Shown here piece by piece: positions 7,712-14,033 of a DNA stretch of 20,915 nucleotides. The stretch is from IMG/VR virus record IMGVR_UViG_3300023284_000165, positions 1-20,915 of that record; one strand, given 5' to 3'. The position numbers were made by a program, and so were the translations under genes. The stretch comes from a virus. Each line of letters opens with the position of its first letter. Position 1 is the first letter of the stretch. The notes under the pieces were generated by a model. It ran no database searches. It was not told the origin of the DNA and saw nothing but the letters and a program-made list of their open reading frames with translations.

Positions 7712-8073
7712 TACTTTTTACTCTTTCCAAGCCACGTCACCTGCTGTGGCAGTTTCGGGTGCATGCCTAAGTGAATGTGCTTGTCGTAGATGCCGATGCG
7801 CGGAAACTCCACATCGTAAGCTGCCTTCAAGATCATGTGTCGTTGGTGCGACGTATGGGCTCGAATGTCTACCCCGTAGCCCGTGTGGTCCGTAACCTTG
7901 ACCTTGGGGTTCACGCGCTTCTGCTGTGCCGAGCACCGTAGCCTCCCGGTGACGATGAACTTAATACCTGCCCTGTGTCGGGCCTCGTCCAGTTGCACCA
8001 TGAACACAGGGTCCGGCTTGGTCCCACACCCACACTTGCACTCTACTTCGTCTTCGGTGAAGTACCTAAGCAT
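7711..8073 (-). CDS. M15-family zinc peptidase (L-Ala-D-Glu or D-Ala-D-Ala type)
   Basis: This single-domain 120-residue protein has the family hallmarks. The N-terminus is CKCGCG (residues 12-17), followed by LDEARHRAG, then TGRLRC at 42-47. The zinc-binding block is T61-D-H63-T-G-Y-G-V-D69, and H99-I-H101 lies near the C-terminus. H63, D69 and H101 are the likely zinc ligands. Family members cleave peptide crosslinks or stems in peptidoglycan, and phage copies serve as endolysins or as virion-bound wall-piercing enzymes. There is no signal peptide. It overlaps the beta-propeller gene by 8 bases and the Cys-rich gene by one. No classical holin lies beside it, so a structural role in entry is as plausible as lysis. 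Confidence 0.85.
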   Translation of the reverse strand: MLRYFTEDEVECKCGCGTKPDPVFMVQLDEARHRAGIKFIVTGRLRCSAQQKRVNPKVKVTDHTGYGVDIRAHTSHQRHMILKAAYDVEFPRIGIYDKHIHLGMHPKLPQQVTWLGKSKK

Positions 8074-9532
8074 CGGTGATCTCTTCGTATTGTCCCGCGT
8101 ACCCGAGCCAGCGTATACGGCCCTGGTTGATTGTACTTGAAATTATGAAGTCAATTCCCCATCCAGATTCATCACCCATCTTGACCGCAATCTTGCTGAT
8201 CTGATCTGCCGGAATTGTGAAGTTCTGTGTTGCGCCGTCAATGCGGGTGTTGCCCCGATACGCTCGCGGCGTAACGGTAACAGTCTGCGCGCCGTCTTCT
8301 GTCTCAAAGAATAAATGTAGAATCCCTCGGAATCCCCACCGCTTCTCACGGTGGAATGTCGGAGGACTTCCAGAAAAGATGCCGCTCACGATCCTTGCTT
8401 GAATCGCCTGTCCGTCATCCGTGAACCCCCGGATAGCGAAGATCGAAGAGTTAGCGCCATATTCAATTTGTCCGCGTCCCACCCTTGGAAAGAAATCCGA
8501 ACCTCCCGCGTCCTGGTTGTCGTGGAGCGTTATCGCGGCGTCGGCCACATGGATTTTGATGAGCCGATTCATGACGCGATTGGCCTGGTTGGGAACCCAC
8601 AAGTAGATCGTATTCTCTCGCGGGTGATAGGCGGCATGCGCGAACCGAATGAACTCGCCGAAGTTGTCCACCATGTCGTCCCACGTCCGCTGAATCCTAT
8701 GCGTCAGCGACGGGAAGGACACGGAGCCGATGGCGTTCAAGAAGTATGCCCCGCTGTCATGCACGAAGAAGTGACTCTTGCCAAGGCGTAGAACAGAGTT
8801 CGGTGCCGTCAAGCCTATGTCATTCGACACAGGTATGATTCGCCAGGTATCCGGGTTCCCGCCTTTCCGCATGTAGATATGATTGCGCTTGTAGATGGCG
8901 ATGTTGGTTTCGAGTCCGGCCTCAATCGCCACGATGTCTTCCCGGTCGTTGCCGATAGGCTCCTGTCCGCCGCCTCCTGATGCTGTCCACTCGTTAAAGT
9001 TGCCGACCGCAGACCATGCCCAAGAGTCCGGCCCAAGATCGCCGGGGAAAGCGAACAGTCTTGGCCCGCCGAAGTCGAACGTCGCACCTTTGAGTGGTGC
9101 CGTAGGTCCGACCAGTTCCTTCCAGACCGAGTCCGAAGGGTCTTTCCAGGCTGCATTCTGATTAGTGCGAGTGACAACCGCCGCCCCTGTGCCAGCAGCG
9201 AAATATGGGATGACGCCGTTGAAGTTACCCAGGTTGAAAACGCCCGGCTGCACGCGCTGCCCAATGTCTGTCGTGTCTTCGAAGATCGAGCCCGCCTCGT
9301 TCACCCATACCCGGTGCAATGTACCGTCCACGTCGTAGTAATGACGGGCGAGTAATATGGCCTGACTGACCGGGCCAGCTTGAAGCTCACGCGTGCTACC
9401 GCGCCTCGACCATCCGAATCGGGCGTCGAAGTTAAGAGAGTCGGCCCACTCGTCCGGTTGCAATAGGACGGCAGACTCGTTGTTGCGCATCCCGCGCCAG
9501 CGTTTCGGTAGAATCGTGAATTCTGTTGGCAT
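8066..9532 (-). CDS. Beta-propeller-like tail or DNA-stabilisation protein, 488 aa
   Basis: The sequence is rich in alternating hydrophobic and Gly/Asp turns. It contains recognisable blocks: a start MPTEFTILPKRWRG-M, WAWSAVGNFNEWT at 171-183, IAIYKRNHIYM at 211-221, GAYFLN at 261-266, and a Y-x-P-x2-N-x-IYLWVP strand at 302-314. These resemble podovirus propeller-type tail proteins such as P22 gp10 and related tail-hub proteins. Those bind below the portal and adaptor and close or extend the tail. A GGGAG site lies 7 bases before the ATG. It overlaps the peptidase gene downstream. The family match is from memory of the motifs, and the exact tail role is inferred. Confidence 0.72.
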   Translation of the reverse strand: MPTEFTILPKRWRGMRNNESAVLLQPDEWADSLNFDARFGWSRRGSTRELQAGPVSQAILLARHYYDVDGTLHRVWVNEAGSIFEDTTDIGQRVQPGVFNLGNFNGVIPYFAAGTGAAVVTRTNQNAAWKDPSDSVWKELVGPTAPLKGATFDFGGPRLFAFPGDLGPDSWAWSAVGNFNEWTASGGGGQEPIGNDREDIVAIEAGLETNIAIYKRNHIYMRKGGNPDTWRIIPVSNDIGLTAPNSVLRLGKSHFFVHDSGAYFLNAIGSVSFPSLTHRIQRTWDDMVDNFGEFIRFAHAAYHPRENTIYLWVPNQANRVMNRLIKIHVADAAITLHDNQDAGGSDFFPRVGRGQIEYGANSSIFAIRGFTDDGQAIQARIVSGIFSGSPPTFHREKRWGFRGILHLFFETEDGAQTVTVTPRAYRGNTRIDGATQNFTIPADQISKIAVKMGDESGWGIDFIISSTINQGRIRWLGYAGQYEEITDA

Positions 9533-9534
9533 TG

Positions 9535-9744
9535 CTAACTCCCGTGCGCGGCGATGGTAGTGTCTAGCGTAACCTTTTCTGCTGGTGTTAAAGCTAACGT
9601 AAACAGGGCCCGTACTGCATCGCCATCTCGCCTCAAGCCATCAAAGGTTACTCCGATAGGAGTGAGAGCTATTTCCGCGTGAAGAAGGTTGAGCGTGCAA
9701 ATGCCGCTCATGTCGTTTACTACGCTGTACTCGTAGTCGATCAT
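9535..9744 (-). CDS. Small phage protein, 69 aa
   Basis: The ATG at 9744 is preferred over the in-frame TTG at 9756. GGAGAG lies just before it, and the ATG overlaps the TGA of the upstream gene as ATGA. The 69-residue product has alternating hydrophobic residues in its first half and ends LTPAEKVTLDTTIAAHGS, a short helical tail. It has one Cys and no membrane helix. It ends 2 bases before the beta-propeller gene. Its place in the tail block suggests a small tail or assembly component. No family is recognised. Confidence 0.65.
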   Translation of the reverse strand: MIDYEYSVVNDMSGICTLNLLHAEIALTPIGVTFDGLRRDGDAVRALFTLALTPAEKVTLDTTIAAHGS

Positions 9745-10343
9745 GCCACTCTCCAAAATTCAATTCGAGCATCCGTGATACCAGCGATGTTGCCGCCCGC
9801 TTGGTCTCGAAATTGAAGCTCGAATGTTTTGGAAGCACCAGTGAAAACTACTTCGCCAAAACCACTCTCGGTCATGCGCTCGCCTGCGTCGCCTGGTTTG
9901 TTAATTCTCGCAATACCGAGGGTTAGAGCATCGGTTGTATTCTGCAATCGTATTTCAGGCAGGTCTAGCCCGTCCATTACACCAACCCAACCCACTCTAT
10001 AGGTGCCGGTGAGTGACGGGGTAATCAAGGTTGTTTTGATTTGGAATGTCGAGCTAGTTGTCGTGCTCCGCGCAGCAGAGACGGCTGTTTGGTAATCATT
10101 GCCGAAGACACCGACTAATGCATCGTTCGCGTCAAGTCGAGCTACGACAGTAGCAAACAGTCCTGCCGGGTCAATGCCTAACTCGCCCTGGACCGCTAGG
10201 ATCGCGTTCAGCACATCGTTAAGAACTTCGGCGTCCATTCGCGAGTCGGTATCCGATATGACCGGCGCTGCATTGATGAACGTCTGCGCGGTGTCGATTG
10301 CACCGGGATAGCCTGTCCCGCCGCCTACTCCTAAGATCGCCAT
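9741..10343 (-). CDS. Fibre-like or tail structural protein, 200 aa
   Basis: The N-terminus holds the sequence GYPGAIDTAQTFINAAP, then a helix of the type EVLNDVLNAILAVQGELGID (residues 42-61). The same order of a short greeting strand and an AxQxxLGI-type helix is common at the start of phage tail-fibre-like proteins. Residues 85-200 alternate in a beta-sandwich-like pattern and end in RIEFWRVA. A GGAG site lies 8 bases before the ATG, and the upstream gene's TAA is directly adjacent. I infer an adaptor-anchored fibre or tail-side decoration. The C-terminal half may bind a ligand or cap a trimer. Family and symmetry are not certain. Confidence 0.62.
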   Translation of the reverse strand: MAILGVGGGTGYPGAIDTAQTFINAAPVISDTDSRMDAEVLNDVLNAILAVQGELGIDPAGLFATVVARLDANDALVGVFGNDYQTAVSAARSTTTSSTFQIKTTLITPSLTGTYRVGWVGVMDGLDLPEIRLQNTTDALTLGIARINKPGDAGERMTESGFGEVVFTGASKTFELQFRDQAGGNIAGITDARIEFWRVA

Positions 10344-10976
10344 TTAAGTGCTCCAATCATCGGGTTCGGACACGTCTTGCTTCACCCATGTGTCCGGCTC
10401 GCTATCCGGCTCGTCCACGAAAGTGTCCGGTTCGCTGTCGTCCTGCTTTATCCACGCGTCGAACAGGCTCCATGCCACGGGAAATACTTTGTCGATTTGG
10501 ACTCCCGCCTTCCACGCCAACTCGAAGGTTCGGAGAACAAATATAAACGGTATACGCCAGGAAATCTCGAACACCCGTACAATCTCTTTTGTCGCGCGCT
10601 GTGCGGTTTCGAAGATACGGTTGATGAAGATTGGGCAACCCACGGTTACTCCACCACCTAGCGGGGAGGTGTCAAAGCCGAGACTTATCTTGCCGAGTTG
10701 CTCTCCCGTAAACGCGATGCAGCCCGAAAAAGCAAGAGCAAAGAACCTAAGAACCTCAAGCGAGCCCCGCAAAGCAGTAGAGAAGACGCGGTCAAAGAAT
10801 TCGAGTTTTCTGTTAGCCGTAGCGAAAGTCCGGGTTGCACATACATCGGCCACTAGCGCGCCAGGGCATTTACCGGCTACCGGCGCAGCCGTGAGCGGAC
10901 TGATAGTGAACCCGCCCGCATCTCCAAAGAGGGCTCCTGTTTGAGTGTCGACGAATATGCCCGTAAATGCTGTCAC
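10344..10976 (-). CDS. Repeat protein with period 14-15 motif and SEPD tail, 210 aa, GTG start
   Basis: The start is GTG at 10976 with GGAGGT 6 bases upstream. Residues 1-50 include the strand FTGIFVDTQTGALFG. From 63 to 175 a motif of the form (R/K)-x-F-x-x-(A/S)-(W/L/Q)-(K/R) recurs at residues 63, 77, 120, 134, 149 and 163, giving a 14-15-residue period, so a solenoid is possible. Residues 175-208 carry three SEPD units at an 11-residue spacing (181, 192, 203) flanked by W and KQD. This makes an acidic, Trp-dotted tail. The N-terminal ten residues match the neighbouring 33-aa ORF. No family is recognised. The position in the tail block suggests a virion or fibre component. Confidence 0.62.
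   Translation of the reverse strand: MTAFTGIFVDTQTGALFGDAGGFTISPLTAAPVAGKCPGALVADVCATRTFATANRKLEFFDRVFSTALRGSLEVLRFFALAFSGCIAFTGEQLGKISLGFDTSPLGGGVTVGCPIFINRIFETAQRATKEIVRVFEISWRIPFIFVLRTFELAWKAGVQIDKVFPVAWSLFDAWIKQDDSEPDTFVDEPDSEPDTWVKQDVSEPDDWST
10353..10454 (-). repeat. Three degenerate 33-bp units coding the SEPD tail
   Basis: The end of the 210-aa gene contains three related 33-bp units. Each encodes a Ser-Glu-Pro-Asp core followed by D/T-x-W/F residues and a variable linker. The plus strand shows the shared core as tgtccgg(c/t)tcgct followed by a variable spacer. The units differ at several positions, so this is an old or selected protein repeat, not a recent slippage tract. Confidence 0.6.
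10461..10790 (-). repeat. Coding repeats of 14-15 residues (residues 63-172)
   Basis: At the protein level RVF, RFF, RIF, RVF, RTF and KVF triplets begin units spaced 14, 43 (three units), 14, 15 and 14 residues apart. The later units read (R/K)-x-F-E-x-(A/S)-W. Similarity is weak at the DNA level. The regular phase suggests stacked turns, although short amphipathic helices could give a similar pattern. Confidence 0.45.
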
Positions 10977-10986
10977 AGCTTACCTC

Positions 10987-11088
10987 CTACGGGCAGAATG
11001 TTTCTTCACATACCCGAACTTCAACCGCGAATGGGACTTCGCTTTCCTCTACCAGCGTATCAACCAATATACCCTCGAAGTCTGCCAT
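10987..11088 (-). CDS. 33-aa ORF paralogous to the start of the next gene
   Basis: An ATG lies one base after the TAA of the upstream gene (TAATATG), and the TAG at 10987-10989 is fused to the ribosome binding site of the 210-aa gene. The product begins M-A-D-F-E-G-I-L-V-D-T. The next gene begins M-T-A-F-T-G-I-F-V-D-T, so seven of the first eleven residues match in register. The remainder is acidic and ends with two Cys (VCEETFCP). It has no strong site of its own and probably relies on coupling. It may be a truncated duplicate of the 210-aa gene's N-terminus or a separate tiny virion factor. Confidence 0.5.
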   Translation of the reverse strand: MADFEGILVDTLVEESEVPFAVEVRVCEETFCP

Positions 11089-11089
11089 A

Positions 11090-11845
11090 TTACACCAAGT
11101 ACGCCAGCGTTCCACCACCAGCCACTCGGTAGACATTTGCTCCGATAGTGATAGTGTCATCGAAATTCATAGGACCGGGAACTTGTAGCACATCATCTGC
11201 TGACCCTGGAAGTTGCTCAACACTTGCGGTGCCGTGTGCGAATACAGAAACAGTCGGAACCTTTCCACTTGTACTTTCGATGGCCGTTGAGTAGTTACCA
11301 AGTAGAAACGTGTTTATATTTGTGTTGTTGAATCCAACGCCAGCGTCGGTGCGCCAAAAGGCTTTATAAGCTGTTGAATTTCCGAGTGAGGCAAAGAATC
11401 CTACGGGCACGGCATACAGAGCCGGTATTGCTAACGTGGTCAGTAATCCGGCCCATGCGGAACTGACAAGTCCGGCTGACACGTTGAAAGTCGCCGCAAT
11501 GAACCGAGTACCCCCAAAGATTCGGTATGACTGTGTCGCAACAGCCGTTGGAAAGTCGAAGCCGTTGACTGTTGTGCTATCTACAACATTGGGCGCATCG
11601 CCGGTTCCGACGGACCCGATGTTATCCCAATCCTGCCAAATTCGCAGGAAGACCGTAAACCCGACCGTGTCGTGGTTGAGTTCAACGAAGGCTGGACCCT
11701 GCCCGCCATCTGCCGGAAGCGTAAAGACCTTCTGTGTGGGACTCACATCATCAAAGAGCACCCAACCTAACGTGGTGCCCATGACGGTCTGGAAGTCGGC
11801 AAACAACTGAGCCGCCGTACCTGTGTTAGTCAATCTGAGTGACAT
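11090..11845 (-). CDS. Structural protein of unknown role, 251 aa
   Basis: The ATG at 11845 is chosen because GGAGG lies 7 bases upstream and 8 bases follow the previous stop. Extending the frame to 11935 would overlap the upstream gene by 82 bases. The product is beta-rich with many Gly, Thr and aromatic residues. It starts with a helix (TGTAAQLFADFQTVMG) and contains NTNINTFLLGNYSTAIES and a C-terminal DDTITIGANVYRVAGGGT strand pair. It has no Cys and no membrane helix of typical length. Its place between the adaptor block and the tail fibres suggests a virion component. I do not recognise the family. Confidence 0.65.
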   Translation of the reverse strand: MSLRLTNTGTAAQLFADFQTVMGTTLGWVLFDDVSPTQKVFTLPADGGQGPAFVELNHDTVGFTVFLRIWQDWDNIGSVGTGDAPNVVDSTTVNGFDFPTAVATQSYRIFGGTRFIAATFNVSAGLVSSAWAGLLTTLAIPALYAVPVGFFASLGNSTAYKAFWRTDAGVGFNNTNINTFLLGNYSTAIESTSGKVPTVSVFAHGTASVEQLPGSADDVLQVPGPMNFDDTITIGANVYRVAGGGTLAYLV

Positions 11846-11853
11846 GATCCCTC

Positions 11854-12609
11854 CTACGCCGCCACGCCAGCAAGTCGCAGTGAAAATGTAGATTCCTGTG
11901 CCGCGAAGCCCTGCGGTAGTGTGTTCTGTAACCATATTCCTTGTGCGGAACCAGGCGTGAGGTTGCCCGAGTTTGCAACCGCTTTGGTCGTCTGATCGAA
12001 CACGAAAGCTATCGGCGCGACCTGTCGATTATTGCCAACGCCGTTGTCCGTAATCCCGTCCAATGTAAATTCCAACGCAAACGTTATTACACCCTGGACA
12101 TCGTCGATCAGAAGTACCTCGGATGCCGTGAGTGAGTCTACGCCGTTGGTGTTTTTGACGAATACCTTGTCGAAGTAAGTCCGGGTATTGCCGGACGCTC
12201 CCTCGGCTATTACATCATGGAACACTCTCCGAACAGTAATGATAGTCGGACCAAGGACGATGAGATCATCTACCGGCCCTGTCTCTCGTATCGTCACGGT
12301 ACGGACTCCATCCGGGGCAGACAACACCGCCCTCAAGATGGTCTTCATGATGCTTGTGAACGCGACAGGCGCAGCGCCCGTCAGAGTTCTAGTCTCGCTC
12401 GTCACGACGCCGGTATTGTCGATGAAGTGGATGGTCAGCATCCGGGTGTCTGCGCCGTCCGACAATGCTTCCACCGTTCCGTCCGGGTCTATGTCGACGA
12501 AAATCACATTCGTGGTCAGGTCAATAGCTCCGCCGATCTGCGTTGTGAGATCGTCATTCGCCATCACCTGTGAACCAAAGTAAACAATATCTGAGTCTAC
12601 GACAGCCAT
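11854..12609 (-). CDS. Phage structural protein, beta-rich, 251 aa
   Basis: The start is the ATG at 12609, which overlaps the TAA of the adaptor gene by one base. GGGAG lies 9 bases before it, inside the longer TTG-started frame, so that frame is rejected. The product opens MAVVDSDIVYFGSQVMANDD, then GGAIDLTTNVIFVDIDPDGT. I associate this arrangement with a phage structural family found near head-tail connector genes, but I cannot name it firmly. Later parts alternate strand-like and turn residues through to LRLAGVAA. I infer a tail or neck protein of the virion. Confidence 0.65.
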   Translation of the reverse strand: MAVVDSDIVYFGSQVMANDDLTTQIGGAIDLTTNVIFVDIDPDGTVEALSDGADTRMLTIHFIDNTGVVTSETRTLTGAAPVAFTSIMKTILRAVLSAPDGVRTVTIRETGPVDDLIVLGPTIITVRRVFHDVIAEGASGNTRTYFDKVFVKNTNGVDSLTASEVLLIDDVQGVITFALEFTLDGITDNGVGNNRQVAPIAFVFDQTTKAVANSGNLTPGSAQGIWLQNTLPQGFAAQESTFSLRLAGVAA

Positions 12610-13292
12610 TAGTAGCTCTCCCAATCGAAGCGCCTACGCCTAGAAAACTGATTCACTTGGCGGGGGCCGGTTCTGATCTTCATACCGTATTTGCCTTTCA
12701 ATCGCTTCTGATTCGAATACGTCACCAAGTCCTCGTACAGCGGGCGAGCAAGTTCCTGCCACACCAATGCCTCATCGTGCGCGTTCGGCAGCTTCTTATA
12801 GAAACGCCAGGTCGCCCATGCTTCTACGAGGTCTTCCCATGTAACAGTGAGTTCGTTACTCTGTCCGCCAACGAGGTCCGGCAAGAATTTGTAGTATTCC
12901 AGGTGCAGGTCTTGGGTGTCATCATCCGGCTTTGGAGGCCACACGAAGAAAGCATCACGGAAGATCGTGTACGCTTCGGGTTCGCCTTCATCGTCCACGT
13001 TCCAGAGGTTTCGGGCTTCCTCGAATGACAATTGATCGAGCGGGTCTGTCCGCCATGATCCGTCCTCATCGAGTCGGTAGACGTTTACCATGTCTTTGAA
13101 GTCAGACGGCAGATCGTAGTCCTGTTGGTCTATGACAAGGTCTCGGGTAGCGATCTCTTCCATGAAGTAATGGTTATCCCGGCGCTGAAGCTCCTTAAGA
13201 GACGCCGTCAGCGTACTCTCGATAAGCACCTGCTTGTCCGAGCGTCCGGTTATGGTGATGATGTTCGCAACGATTGCGTCAAACGTCGCCAT
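12609..13292 (-). CDS. Head-tail adaptor (connector) protein, 227 aa
   Basis: The N-terminus is helical (ESTLTASLKELQRRDNHYFM), followed by Q-Q-D-Y-D-L-P-S-D-F at 56-65. That is the signature strand of SU10-type and related adaptors. Next come PEAYTIFRDAFFVWPPKP at 105-122 and a helical region ending in a basic tail (RRRRFDWESY). Adaptors form the ring below the portal that receives the tail. A GGAG site lies 5 bases before the ATG, only 12 bases from the 3' end of the tRNA. The gene starts the tail block. Family assignment is from motif pattern and position. Confidence 0.75.
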   Translation of the reverse strand: MATFDAIVANIITITGRSDKQVLIESTLTASLKELQRRDNHYFMEEIATRDLVIDQQDYDLPSDFKDMVNVYRLDEDGSWRTDPLDQLSFEEARNLWNVDDEGEPEAYTIFRDAFFVWPPKPDDDTQDLHLEYYKFLPDLVGGQSNELTVTWEDLVEAWATWRFYKKLPNAHDEALVWQELARPLYEDLVTYSNQKRLKGKYGMKIRTGPRQVNQFSRRRRFDWESY

Positions 13293-13297
13293 CTTGT

Positions 13298-13309
13298 CTC
13301 CATGTGGAG
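13298..13309 (-). promoter_or_regulatory. tRNA 3' end can pair with the adaptor gene's ribosome site
   Basis: On the minus strand CTCC-ACAT-GGAG forms a 4-bp stem with a 4-base loop. It joins the tRNA's 3' end (CTCCA) with the GGAG that precedes the adaptor ATG. Acceptor-stem folding and RBS pairing are not exclusive for all bases, but the CCA and the site compete for the same short region. The effect on translation is speculative. Confidence 0.25.
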
Positions 13310-13379
13310 CCCCAGGAGTAGAATCGAACTCTCGTCGCCCGCTTACAAGGCGGGTGCTCTACCACTGAGCTACCAGGGC
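13305..13379 (-). tRNA. tRNA-Thr (anticodon UGU)
   Basis: On the minus strand the cloverleaf reads as follows. The acceptor arm is GCCCTGG with CTGGGGC (two G-U pairs), the D-arm is GCTC-AGTGGTA-GAGC, and the anticodon arm is CCCGC-CTTGTAA-GCGGG. The anticodon TGT is at plus-strand 13345-13347. The T-loop is TTCGATT, and CCA is encoded. The T-stem is GAGAG against CTACTC: all five pairs form only if one A bulges out, equivalent to a base inserted in CTCTC. It reads ACA codons. It lies between the decoration gene and the adaptor gene in the same direction, so it is likely cut from the late transcript. Confidence 0.88.
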
Positions 13380-13445
13380 ATATTCATGTTTTGTGTCGAA
13401 AGTTTGCACTCCCAATGCACATACAGTACATAAAATATGAATGCG
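13380..13445 (-). other. Noncoding gap between the tRNA and a stem-loop
   Basis: The stretch upstream of the tRNA on the minus strand is AT-rich compared with its surroundings. It holds no convincing -35/-10 pair and no ORF. It could carry a weak or phage-specific promoter for the tRNA and tail genes, but nothing in the bases requires one. Confidence 0.3.
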
Positions 13446-13472
13446 TGGCGGTTTTTGTATAGAGTACCGCCA
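13446..13472 (-). other. Stem-loop after the decoration gene
   Basis: On the minus strand TGGCGGT and ACCGCCA form a 7-bp stem around a 13-base loop, starting 13 bases after the decoration gene's TAA. No T-run follows, so it is not a standard intrinsic terminator. An RNA-stabilising or processing stem at the 3' end of the capsid-decoration message, or a factor-dependent terminator, is possible. Confidence 0.45.
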
Positions 13473-13485
13473 AACTCCCTAAACC

Positions 13486-13995
13486 TTAAGCAAACGGACC
13501 CACTCGCGGACTATCTTCGAGTGTAAGCACCCGAGTCGCGAAGAGGTCTGCACCATCAGTCCGCAGCATAACCACGGGCACGACGGCTCCACCCGCTCCA
13601 CCAGCCGAAGTCTTGTGCTCTGCGATCAGAGTAGACCCCGCCGGAAGTTCAAACGGCAATGATACGCCGGTGAACAGCAGGATGTCGCCTACGTCGATGT
13701 CGGCTTCGTCAGCGATCAGGTCGATACCGGCCCTATTACGACCGTCACCACGCGCCAGCGTCTCGTCGATTGTGAGTTCAAGGATTTCCGCGCGGGCGTT
13801 ATCCTTGTCCATCCAATCGAGCGAGAACACGGCAGACGTGCCTTGAGACGTAAAGTCCTCGGTAACGAGCAACGCATAACCTTCCACCTGTGCGGCAAAG
13901 GGCATACGCCGAGTCCAGACATCGGATGGGCCAGCTTCCACCTCGACAGGCGTGACTTCCATGCCAAGGTACTGTAACCCCATTCCGTAAGACAT
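13486..13995 (-). CDS. Head decoration-like protein, 169 aa
   Basis: The gene lies 27 bases after the major capsid gene, with GGAGG 8 bases before its ATG. The first third has the strand-rich segment YLGMEVTPVEVEAG, and the middle is beta-rich and acidic. It ends with TLEDSPRVGPFA, and a Gly/Ala stretch occurs near 130. It contains no Cys. In phages with this capsid family a small beta protein in this position often decorates the shell, and I infer that role. It may instead be a minor head protein. A stem-loop over the capsid stop codon stands between the two genes and could set their ratio. Confidence 0.62.
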   Translation of the reverse strand: MSYGMGLQYLGMEVTPVEVEAGPSDVWTRRMPFAAQVEGYALLVTEDFTSQGTSAVFSLDWMDKDNARAEILELTIDETLARGDGRNRAGIDLIADEADIDVGDILLFTGVSLPFELPAGSTLIAEHKTSAGGAGGAVVPVVMLRTDGADLFATRVLTLEDSPRVGPFA

Positions 13996-14013
13996 TGTTG
14001 TTCCTCCTTCGAC

Positions 14014-14033
14014 CCTCTCAGATTACTGAGAGG
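14014..14033 (-). promoter_or_regulatory. Perfect stem-loop holding the capsid stop codon in its loop
   Basis: On the minus strand CCTCTCAG-TAAT-CTGAGAGG is a perfect 8-bp stem with a 4-base loop. The capsid gene's TAA is the first three loop bases. A ribosome finishing the capsid gene must open it, and no T-run follows. It sits 5 bases before the GGAGG of the decoration gene. Roles in transcript stability, termination or capsid-to-decoration ratio would all fit. Confidence 0.6.

Noticed and set aside
11846-11935. Longer N-terminus for the 251-aa gene ending at 11090
   Set aside because: It would overlap the upstream gene by 82 bases, while ATG at 11845 has a GGAGG site at good distance.
11090-12609. 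Two adjacent genes both coding exactly 251 residues, suggesting duplication
   Set aside because: Reading both proteins side by side shows no shared motif or register, so equal length appears to be chance.
13380-13445. Possible promoter for the tail block
   Set aside because: No pair of -35 and -10 boxes with proper spacing was found, and AT-richness alone is not enough.
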